DNA of 6,629 nt, taken from NCBI GenBank assembly GCA_902772675.1, contig CACYBN010000090.1, positions 1 to 6,629 on the forward strand, read 5' to 3'. Source of the DNA: an uncultured Erysipelotrichaceae bacterium. GTDB taxonomy: Bacteria; Bacillota_I; Bacilli_A; RF39; UBA660. Of this stretch, positions 1 to 5,083 are shown piece after piece (position 1 is the first letter of the stretch; every line of letters starts with the position of its first letter). A program made the translations under genes and the position numbers. A model generated the notes under the pieces. That model worked only from the letters and a program-made list of their open reading frames with translations. It made no database searches and was not told the DNA's origin.

Positions 1-114
1 GTAATGTTAAAGCAATTTCAATATTACTATGGAATAGAAGATAAAGATATAGAAAGAATTATGAAATATAAAATAGATAGACAATTAGGAAGAATTGAAA
101 AGGAGAATAAATAA
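1..114 (+). CDS. C-terminal end of an unidentified protein (partial)
   Basis: The frame is open from base 1 to the TAA at 112-114 and gives 37 residues of a protein whose beginning lies outside the window. The visible end is hydrophilic and helical-looking (it includes YYGIEDKDIERIMKYK and finishes KENK). It is rich in Lys, Glu and Asp and has no recognisable motif. An ATG at 4-6 could in principle start a 36-residue peptide, but no Shine-Dalgarno sequence can be judged there, and a running-in gene is more likely. Its stop codon overlaps an ATG in the TAATG arrangement seen again at 332-336, so it is probably the upstream member of the kinase operon. I cannot assign a function. Confidence 0.6.
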   Translation, partial: VMLKQFQYYYGIEDKDIERIMKYKIDRQLGRIEKENK

Positions 115-334
115 TGAATTAGATAAAGTACTTATAAAAGAAATAAAAAAATATCATGATAATATTCTTATAATAGATTTTAAATATGAAGATTTGATAA
201 TTAATGATTATTATTTAACATATATAAGTATGTTGCTATGTAGAGATATTGAATTAAAAATAAATAAATATTTATCTAGAGTAGATCATTCTCCATCTAC
301 AAAAGTATTATATTATTATGAAGGTGATATTTAA
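95..334 (+). CDS. Small hypothetical protein with a doubtful start (TTG, or frameshifted ATG)
   Basis: This frame encodes up to 79 residues and ends in TAA at 332-334, overlapping the kinase start codon (TAATG). I do not recognise the family. The protein is charged at the N-terminus, has a hydrophobic strand-like stretch (NILIIDF, about residues 23-29), and ends HSPSTKVLYYYEGDI. No signal peptide or membrane segment is evident. The only in-frame start near the beginning is TTG at 95-97, which overlaps the upstream gene by 20 bases and has a weak AGGA 4 bases away. A much better signal, AAGGAG at 100-105, precedes the ATG at 114-116, but that ATG reads Met-Asn-stop. One extra A in the AA at 117-118 would join that ATG to this frame, giving a 73-residue product starting MKLDK. 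The reading frame itself is probably real because it is coupled to both neighbours; the start is uncertain. Confidence 0.6.
   Translation: MKRRINNELDKVLIKEIKKYHDNILIIDFKYEDLIINDYYLTYISMLLCRDIELKINKYLSRVDHSPSTKVLYYYEGDI
100..122 (+). promoter_or_regulatory. Strong ribosome binding site leading to a two-codon Met-Asn-stop ORF
   Basis: AAGGAG (100-105) lies 8 bases before ATG 114-116, which overlaps the upstream TAA. In the given sequence the ATG is followed by AAT and TAG (120-122). This is ideal start-site geometry spent on a two-codon ORF. It is either a one-base lesion or sequencing error in the real start of the next gene, or a start-stop element for translational coupling. Confidence 0.45.
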
Positions 335-1200
335 TGAGAATAGTTGGTTTTGGTAATATTTATATTGATATTTATTTAGATAATAATACTGTTAGCGGTG
401 GTAAAAGTAATCAGAATATATTATGTAATTTAGCTAAATATTTTGATTGTTGTTTTATAGGTTATTGTGGAAATGATATTAATGGAAAGATAGGTATAAA
501 ATCTTTAAAAAAATGTGGAGTAGATACTTATGTAAAAGTTATTGATAATGATACACATAGAATGTTAATAAAAGAAGGAGAAGCTACTAGAAGATGTCCT
601 TTCTGTAATAAAAAAGTTAATTATGAAGGAAATAATATAGATTATAATTTAATTCAAGAAGATGATATTTTACTAATAGATAGTTTAGAAGATAATAATA
701 TTGAAATAATGAATAAAGTAAGTAATAAAGTATTTTTAGATATAGGATATCCTATAAGTATTGAGAATAAATCTTTAGATGAAATATTACTTCTATTTAG
801 TAGATGTAATCTTATAAATATGAATCATAGAGTATATGATTATTTAAATGAAAAATATAATATTACTAAATTAGATTTATTTAATAGAATAAATACTGAA
901 TTATTAATTATAACGAATGGTATTCATGGAGTAGATTATTTATATAATAATAAATTAACTCATATGGATGAAGATAATATTATTGATTCTAAATATACAG
1001 AAGGAGCTGGTGATAGTTATTTTTCTGTAGTTATAAAAAATTATTTAAATGGTAATATAGATATAGAAGGAATACATAAAGAAGCATCATTGGTATCTAG
1101 TGAAGTAGTTAAAAAGCCTGGAGCAAGAAGTCATCTAATAGATAATTTTAAAATATTAGAATATGATAAATGTATTTGCAATATATCTAAATATAAATGA
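334..1200 (+). CDS. PfkB/ribokinase-family carbohydrate kinase with a CPFC motif
   Basis: This is a 288-residue cytosolic protein of normal PfkB length, expected to phosphorylate a sugar or sugar-like hydroxyl with ATP. Visible family features in order are: an N-terminal strand IVGFGNIYIDIY (3-14); the substrate-side glycine motif GGKSNQN (22-28); GYCGNDINGKIGIKSLKKCGVDT (43-65, split here as GYCGNDINGK and the GVDT end); the nucleotide-site strand IITNGIHGVDY (192-202); and the signature TEGAGDSYFS with GAGD at 224-227, where Asp227 is the expected catalytic base. RRCPFCNKK (86-94) carries a CxxC pair in or near the substrate lid, which is uncommon in ribokinases. The substrate cannot be told; adenosine, fructose-1-phosphate and fructoselysine kinases share this fold. 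The start is ATG at 334 with AAGGTGAT 6 bases upstream, coupled to the previous stop. It ends TGA directly followed by TAA, a tandem stop. Confidence 0.85.
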   Translation: MRIVGFGNIYIDIYLDNNTVSGGKSNQNILCNLAKYFDCCFIGYCGNDINGKIGIKSLKKCGVDTYVKVIDNDTHRMLIKEGEATRRCPFCNKKVNYEGNNIDYNLIQEDDILLIDSLEDNNIEIMNKVSNKVFLDIGYPISIENKSLDEILLLFSRCNLINMNHRVYDYLNEKYNITKLDLFNRINTELLIITNGIHGVDYLYNNKLTHMDEDNIIDSKYTEGAGDSYFSVVIKNYLNGNIDIEGIHKEASLVSSEVVKKPGARSHLIDNFKILEYDKCICNISKYK

Positions 1201-1204
1201 TAAT
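1176..1204 (+). promoter_or_regulatory. Possible internal promoter for the 72-residue leader-like gene
   Basis: TTGCAA (1176-1181) and GATAAT (1199-1204) are separated by 17 bases and match the sigma-A consensus at 4/6 and 5/6 positions. The predicted start near 1211 would fall at the AGGAGG ribosome site, giving a leader of only about 13 bases. Such matches arise easily in DNA this AT-rich, so this is a weak call. Confidence 0.25.
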
Positions 1205-1223
1205 ATATATAGGAGGTAGCAAT

Positions 1224-1442
1224 ATGGATATTAAGAAAGAAGTAGAAAAAATTATAGATAAAGTTAAAAATGATAAAGATTTTTCTAATAAGTTTAAATC
1301 AAATCCAGTAGAGGCAGTTGAAAGTGTTTTAGGAGTAGATTTACCAGAAGATAAGATTAATGACGTTGTAAAAATGGTAAGTACAAAAATAAATATTGAT
1401 GACGGAAATATTGGAGCTGCGATCGGTAATCTTTTTAAATAA
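1224..1442 (+). CDS. 72-residue Nif11/NHLP-leader-like small protein of unknown function
   Basis: The start at 1224 is chosen because a perfect AGGAGG (1211-1216) lies 7 bases before it. An in-frame ATG at 1197 would add nine residues encoded by the ribosome site itself. The protein is 72 residues, with a charged amphipathic N-terminal helix (DIKKEVEKIIDKVK, 2-15), then DKDFSNKFKSNPVEAVESVL (17-36), GVDLPEDKIND (37-47) and a glycine-containing tail GNIGAAIGNLFK (61-72). The pattern of helix, 'NP-x-x-A', then 'G-V-D-L-P' resembles the Nif11 and nitrile-hydratase-like leader peptides of ribosomally made modified peptides. However, it has no Cys and only limited Ser/Thr to modify, and no maturation enzyme is adjacent. 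I recall similar stand-alone short proteins in gut Firmicutes with no assigned role. Its strong ribosome site and the terminator directly behind it suggest it is well expressed. Confidence 0.75.
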   Translation: MDIKKEVEKIIDKVKNDKDFSNKFKSNPVEAVESVLGVDLPEDKINDVVKMVSTKINIDDGNIGAAIGNLFK

Positions 1443-1465
1443 GATAGTTAATACTATCTTTTTTT
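1441..1465 (+). terminator. Intrinsic terminator overlapping the stop of the 72-residue gene
   Basis: AAGATAGT (1441-1448) pairs perfectly with ACTATCTT (1453-1460) across the 4-base loop TAAT, giving an 8-bp stem. A run of seven T spans 1459-1465. The stem begins inside the TAA stop (1440-1442). Confidence 0.8.
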
Positions 1466-1475
1466 ATGATATACT
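1448..1475 (+). promoter_or_regulatory. Extended -10 promoter for the nucleotidyltransferase operon
   Basis: TG-A-TATACT (TG at 1467-1468, -10 at 1470-1475) is a good extended -10 element. A poor -35 (TTAATA, 1448-1453, 16-base spacer) falls inside the terminator hairpin. The same TGATATACTTT string precedes the unit at 2999. The predicted start near 1482 leaves only about 8-10 bases of leader. Confidence 0.55.
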
Positions 1476-1490
1476 TTTTATGGTGATTAT

Positions 1491-2084
1491 ATGATAGATG
1501 GATATCAAAAACCAATTGATGAACAAGTTAAATGTTTAAAAGAAATACTTTTTTTAAATAAATATTTAGTACAAGTTCTAGAAGCAATAAAAGAATTAAA
1601 TATTGATAATTGTTATGTAGTAGCAGGATCAATTAATCAAACAGTCTTTAATTATTTACATGGATATGATATAACTAATAATATAAAAGACTATGACATA
1701 ATATATTTTGATAGTGATATTTCTTATGAAGCAGAAGATAAAATTATAAAAAAGATAAAAAAGAAATTATCTAAATTCCCATTTGATTTAGATATAAAAA
1801 ATGAAGCAAGAGTTCATTTGTGGTATAAAGATCATTTTGGAGAGGAAATAGATCCATATACAAGTGTATTTGACGCTATAAGTAATTGGAGTACTACAGT
1901 TACTTGTATAGGTGTTAGATTAGAAGATGATTTAAAAGTATATGCCCCATATGGATTAGATGATTTATTTGGACTTACTATTAGACCAATAAAAGATAAT
2001 ATGTATAGTGAAATCTATGAAAAAAAGATTAAACGTTGGAAAGAAATGTGGCCTAAGTTAAAAGTAATAAATTTGGAGGAATAA
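1491..2084 (+). CDS. Nucleotidyltransferase family protein (COG3575 / PF06042 type)
   Basis: This is a 197-residue soluble protein of usual family length, predicted to belong to the polymerase-beta-like nucleotidyltransferase fold; the substrate of this bacterial family is not established to my knowledge. Visible motifs in order are VAGSINQTVFNYLHG (44-58), the glycine-rich entry of the site; IKDYDIIYFD (65-74) with Asp67 and Asp69 as likely metal ligands; DLDIKNEARVHLWY (99-112) with Asp101 as likely third carboxylate; YTSVFDAISNWSTTVTCIGVR (123-143, read as YTSVFDAISNWSTT then CIGVR); APYGLDDLFGLTIRP (152-166); and a Trp-rich C-terminal helix KRWKEMWPKL (181-190). These match the family closely. 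The start at ATG 1491 has GGTGA (1482-1486) upstream. The promoter prediction puts this site at the very 5' end of the message. It is the first gene of a tight three-gene unit, with 1 base before the next start. Confidence 0.88.
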   Translation: MIDGYQKPIDEQVKCLKEILFLNKYLVQVLEAIKELNIDNCYVVAGSINQTVFNYLHGYDITNNIKDYDIIYFDSDISYEAEDKIIKKIKKKLSKFPFDLDIKNEARVHLWYKDHFGEEIDPYTSVFDAISNWSTTVTCIGVRLEDDLKVYAPYGLDDLFGLTIRPIKDNMYSEIYEKKIKRWKEMWPKLKVINLEE

Positions 2085-2085
2085 A

Positions 2086-2508
2086 ATGGAAGATAAAAGG
2101 GTAATTACTGGTTTATATGTGTTACTAATTGTTTGTTTTATATTATTTGTTTTGAAATTGTTATTAGTAAATAATATAAAAACACCAAAGAAAGTATTAG
2201 AGACAAATGATTTATCTATTGAATTAGAAACTAATACTAGTAAAGGTTATCGTTGGAATTATAATAATTCTAATGATCGTATTATTTCAATTACAAGAAC
2301 TTATGAAAAAGGATGTTCTGGTAATAATTGTGATGGAAAAGATATTTATGAAATAAAAGGATTACGTCAAGGAGTTAGTGTAATAACATTTGATTATGTA
2401 GATAGTGATAAAAATGTAATAGATTCAATTACTTATGAAATAGTAGTAGATGAAAATAAAAATATAACAGAAAATCATTATTCTAATTATTTAAGTGAGG
2501 ATGAGTAG
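2086..2508 (+). CDS. Membrane-anchored chagasin-like (inhibitor I42) domain protein
   Basis: This 140-residue protein has one N-terminal hydrophobic segment (about 8-28) and then a small beta-rich domain (about 38-122). NTSKGYRW (50-57) corresponds to the NPTTGYxW loop of chagasin-family cysteine protease inhibitors. YEIKGLRQGVSVITFDY (88-104) corresponds to their 'F-x-x-x-G-x-x-G-x-x-x-I-x-F-x-Y' strand pair, and ITYEIVVD (115-122) to the last strand. The third inhibitory loop, RPW in classical members, is not conserved here (VDSDKN), so inhibition of papain-like proteases is doubtful. Cys77 and Cys82 in GCSGNNCDG could form a disulfide if the domain is outside the cell. The acidic tail ends NYLSEDE. 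Positive charges flank both sides of the segment, so topology is not certain, though a signal anchor with an external domain is most likely. GGAGGA (2075-2080), inside the end of the upstream gene, is the ribosome site. Confidence 0.65.
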   Translation: MEDKRVITGLYVLLIVCFILFVLKLLLVNNIKTPKKVLETNDLSIELETNTSKGYRWNYNNSNDRIISITRTYEKGCSGNNCDGKDIYEIKGLRQGVSVITFDYVDSDKNVIDSITYEIVVDENKNITENHYSNYLSEDE

Positions 2509-2931
2509 ATGTTAATAGGAAAATTAAGAAAATTAGTTAAGAAGAGTTATTTACCTGAAAAACCATTAAAAAGATATAATAAAAATGAATTTAATAATGA
2601 TGTTGTTGTTATAGATAATTCTATAAATGTTATTATTCAAGCTAATGGATATAGTTTAGTATATAATCATTATCCTAAAGCAAAAAGCAGTTTAAAGTTA
2701 AATATTATAGAAATTACTAGCACTTTATATCATATTTATGGTGTAAGAGTAGGAGATAAAGCTGAAACAATAGAGACTACTTTAAAAAAGAAAGGTCTTG
2801 TTCCTGTAAATCCTACAATGTATTCAATAACAATTTTAGGTAGAGCTTATGCTTATAGATTGAATAATATAGTTATATTACTAGATACTGCTGAAGGATT
2901 AATTACAAAAATGTATTTATTATTAGTGTAA
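2509..2931 (+). CDS. Hypothetical cytosolic 140-residue protein
   Basis: I do not recognise this family. It starts at ATG 2509, immediately after the TAG of the chagasin-like gene, with GAGG (2497-2500) 8 bases upstream, so translation is almost certainly coupled. The first 27 residues are strongly basic (KLRKLVKKSYLPEKPLKRYNK, residues 5-25; key residues are the nine Lys/Arg). The rest alternates hydrophobic strands with a conserved-looking YGVRVGDKAETIETTLKKKG (77-96). This 'G-x-x-x-G-D ... L-x-x-x-G' pattern is common in small domains that follow a strand, but it is not diagnostic. The C-terminal strands IVILLDTAEGLITKMYLLLV (121-140) are hydrophobic but broken by charged residues, so I do not call a membrane segment. 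A terminator follows 8 bases after the stop. Operon position links it to the anchored protein before it. Confidence 0.75.
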   Translation: MLIGKLRKLVKKSYLPEKPLKRYNKNEFNNDVVVIDNSINVIIQANGYSLVYNHYPKAKSSLKLNIIEITSTLYHIYGVRVGDKAETIETTLKKKGLVPVNPTMYSITILGRAYAYRLNNIVILLDTAEGLITKMYLLLV

Positions 2932-2938
2932 ACATTGT

Positions 2939-2964
2939 AAAGTAGATTAAATATCTACTTTTTT
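2939..2964 (+). terminator. Intrinsic terminator of the nucleotidyltransferase operon
   Basis: AAAGTAGAT (2939-2947) pairs perfectly with ATCTACTTT (2953-2961) over the 5-base loop TAAAT, a 9-bp stem, followed by T-tract residues to 2964. It stands 7 bases after the TAA at 2929-2931. Confidence 0.8.
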
Positions 2965-2967
2965 ATA

Positions 2968-2976
2968 TGATATACT
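2968..2976 (+). promoter_or_regulatory. Extended -10 promoter for the HD-EEP operon
   Basis: TG-A-TATACT (TG at 2968-2969, -10 at 2971-2976) begins three bases after the terminator T-tract. No good -35 is visible; the matching position lies in the hairpin. It shares the 12-base string ATGATATACTTT with the promoter at 1466-1477. A start near 2983 gives a leader of about 16 bases. Confidence 0.55.
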
Positions 2977-2998
2977 TTATTAGGATAGAGGGATGTTT

Positions 2999-4516
2999 AT
3001 GATAGATTTAAAAAGGGTAGAAAGCGAGTTTTTAAAGTATGTAGATAATTATGATTCTTCCAATGGAAGAGTTAGATTAAAGAAAGAACATATTTTAAAT
3101 GTAGTTAAAAATTGTAAGATGATCGCAGAACAATTAGGTTTATCTAAAGAAGAAGTAGATCTTGCTCAAGTAATTGGTTATTTTCATGATATAGGTAGAT
3201 TTGAACAAGTAAAAAGATATAATACTTTTAGTGATAAAGATACTGGAATAGATCATGCTAAATTAGGATTAGAAGTTTTATATGATGATGGATTAATTAC
3301 TAAATTCTTAGATGATAATACTTATGATGAAATTATTAAAAAAAGTGTTTTCTATCATAATAAAACTTTAATAGATCCTGGTATTAAAGAAAGAGAATTA
3401 GTCTTTTGTAAATTGATAAGAGATGCAGATAAAATAGATATTTATAGAACAATTTTAGCTTTTGATAAAGAAGATTGTTTTTGGTATAAAGACTTTGATG
3501 GAATAGATATTGATGATGAACTAGTAGAGGCAGTTCTTAAAAGAGAAAAAGTTGATTATAAGTTAATTAAAAATAATGCTGATCTTACAATGACATGGTT
3601 TGATTATATATTTGATATTAATTATAGAGAGAGTTTTAAAATTATTAGAAATAATAGATATTTAGAAAAGTTATATGAAAAATGTATAAGTATATTTAAT
3701 AATAAACATATAAAAGATAATCTTAAGAAAGTACTTGATGAGTGTAATAATTTTATAGATGAAAAGATTGGATTTAAAGTAGCTACTTTTAATATTTGTC
3801 ATGGAGAAGGAACTGATGGAATTATTGATGTTCATAGACAAGCTAAATTTATTAAAGATTTAAATTTAGATGTGTGTTTATTACAAGAATTAGATAATAA
3901 TACTTCAAGAAGTGGAAATATAGATGAGATAAAACTCATATCTCCTGAATCTAATTTAATATATAATTTTATGGGTACTAATAATGAATTTGATGGGAAG
4001 TTTTATCCTAATGTAATCGGAGGATCTTACGGAAATGGTATTATTACTAAATATCCATATATATATGAAAATAACTATCTAACTAAAGTATTAGATGAAC
4101 ATGAAAAAAGAGGTATTTCTCATATAAAAATATTAGTTAGTGATAAAAAGATTAATCTATTTTCATTACATTTATCTGTTTATAAAGAAGAAAGAATAAA
4201 TGCTATTAAAGAATTATTAGATATAATAAAAGATATAGATGATGAAGTTATTATTGTAGGGGGAGATTTTAATATAGGAATAGAAAAAATAGGTGAACAT
4301 AAATATATTTATGAAGATAATAATAAAGAAGAATATAAATTATTAGAGAGTGTTTTAGACAGAATAGGTAATACTGATATTACATGGTATTCAAAAGAAT
4401 CTAATGCATGTATAGATACTATTTTCTATAGTAAAAATATAAAATTAATTAAATATGATACTATAAAAACAGAACTATCAGATCATTCTTTAGTAGTTGC
4501 AACATTCGAATTGTAA
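2999..4516 (+). CDS. HD-domain phosphohydrolase fused to an EEP (endonuclease/exonuclease/phosphatase) domain
   Basis: This is one uninterrupted 505-residue frame with two metal-dependent hydrolase domains. Numbered from ATG 2999, the N-terminal HD domain (about 15-225) shows His31, the pair His63-Asp64 in GYFHDIGRFEQ, His86 in DHAKLG, His120 in FYHNK and Asp144 in IRDADKID, so the HD metal ligands are intact. It ends with a helical region WFDYIFDINYRESFK (from Trp200). After a short linker the EEP domain (about 259-505) shows Asn265 in ATFNICHG, Glu297 in LLQELD, His391 in SLHLS, Asp423 and Asn425 in GGDFNI, Asp473 in CIDTIFYS and Asp495-His496 in LSDHS, so its catalytic set is also intact. 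Likely substrates are phosphodiesters, nucleotides or other phosphoesters; neither is determined. AGAGG (2987-2991) favours ATG 2999; ATG 2993, two codons earlier with AGGA (2982-2985), is an alternative. No signal peptide, so cytosolic. Confidence 0.85.
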   Translation: MIDLKRVESEFLKYVDNYDSSNGRVRLKKEHILNVVKNCKMIAEQLGLSKEEVDLAQVIGYFHDIGRFEQVKRYNTFSDKDTGIDHAKLGLEVLYDDGLITKFLDDNTYDEIIKKSVFYHNKTLIDPGIKERELVFCKLIRDADKIDIYRTILAFDKEDCFWYKDFDGIDIDDELVEAVLKREKVDYKLIKNNADLTMTWFDYIFDINYRESFKIIRNNRYLEKLYEKCISIFNNKHIKDNLKKVLDECNNFIDEKIGFKVATFNICHGEGTDGIIDVHRQAKFIKDLNLDVCLLQELDNNTSRSGNIDEIKLISPESNLIYNFMGTNNEFDGKFYPNVIGGSYGNGIITKYPYIYENNYLTKVLDEHEKRGISHIKILVSDKKINLFSLHLSVYKEERINAIKELLDIIKDIDDEVIIVGGDFNIGIEKIGEHKYIYEDNNKEEYKLLESVLDRIGNTDITWYSKESNACIDTIFYSKNIKLIKYDTIKTELSDHSLVVATFEL

Positions 4517-4549
4517 GAGTAAAATTATTATAGTAGTAAGAGGTGAGTT

Positions 4550-5074
4550 ATGGATTTATTTATACTTTGTATAGAAATATTTTTTGCAAGAATTTTAGAT
4601 GTATCTATGGGAACAGTTAAAACTATAATGATGGTTAGAGGTAAAACAGTTATTTCTGCTATACTAGGATTTTTAGAAGTATTTATTTGGTTTCTAGTAG
4701 TAAAAGATGCTTTATCAAGTGATTCTCATAGTTTATTTATAGTATTTGCATATGCTGGTGGTTATGCATGTGGTACTTTTATAGGAGGAATAATAGCTAA
4801 GAACTTTATCCATGGTAAATTAGATGTTAGACTTACTATTAAAAGAACTCAAATAGCTTTGGTAGACAAGTTAAGAGAAGCTGGTTATGCAGTATCTACT
4901 ACTAATGCAAAAGGTTATAAAAATGATAGTAAATTACTAGTATTTATGGAGATTGATGATAAGAAGTTATCTGATGTAGAGAAAATAGTTAAAGAATATG
5001 ATGAAGATATATTCATGGTAGTAAGTGAAACTAAATTTGTCCAAAATGGATATTTTAAAAGTATAGTTAAGTAG
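4550..5074 (+). CDS. UPF0316 family membrane protein (DUF2179 / YebE-like)
   Basis: This 174-residue protein has the usual length and plan of the UPF0316 family. Three hydrophobic segments lie at about 3-22, 33-53 and 61-84, followed by a soluble C-terminal domain (about 90-174). The conserved opening ARILDVSMGTVKTIMMVRGK (13-32) and the glycine-rich third segment AYAGGYACGTFIGG (67-80) are typical. The tail domain has the alternating strand-helix look of DUF2179 (RTQIALVDKLREAGYAVSTT, 99-118, then LLVFMEID and a FMVVSETK strand), which is expected to lie in the cytosol and perhaps to bind a small ligand or another subunit. The role of the family is not known to me. The ribosome site AGGTGAG (4541-4547) is close to ATG 4550. 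It follows the HD-EEP gene by 33 bases with no terminator between them, and sits 9 bases before the next start. Confidence 0.85.
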   Translation: MDLFILCIEIFFARILDVSMGTVKTIMMVRGKTVISAILGFLEVFIWFLVVKDALSSDSHSLFIVFAYAGGYACGTFIGGIIAKNFIHGKLDVRLTIKRTQIALVDKLREAGYAVSTTNAKGYKNDSKLLVFMEIDDKKLSDVEKIVKEYDEDIFMVVSETKFVQNGYFKSIVK

Positions 5075-5083
5075 GAGGTTTTT

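Noticed and set aside
1198..1203. TGA read as tryptophan (Mycoplasma-type code)
   Set aside because: The kinase TGA is followed at once by TAA, so it is not itself decisive, but every tryptophan in the conserved genes is TGG and none of their frames contains TGA.
1197..1223. Upstream ATG at 1197 as the start of the 72-residue gene, overlapping the kinase stop as ATGA
   Set aside because: The nine added residues are encoded by the AGGAGG ribosome site and its flanks, and no ribosome site serves 1197. ATG 1224 has ideal spacing.
1441..1465. Hairpin as a riboswitch or attenuator expression platform
   Set aside because: It overlaps a stop codon, is a simple 8-bp stem with a T-run, and there is no structured region upstream. 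An ordinary terminator explains it.
2993..2998. ATG 2993 as the preferred start of the HD-EEP gene
   Set aside because: It remains possible, but its AGGA would lie at the extreme 5' end of the predicted message, while AGAGG with 7-base spacing supports ATG 2999.
4511..4549. Promoter between the HD-EEP and UPF0316 genes (TATAGT at 4529-4534)
   Set aside because: The only -35-like hexamer (TTGTAA, 4511-4516) is 12 bases away, which is too close, and there is no TG extension. Chance matches are common in such AT-rich DNA.
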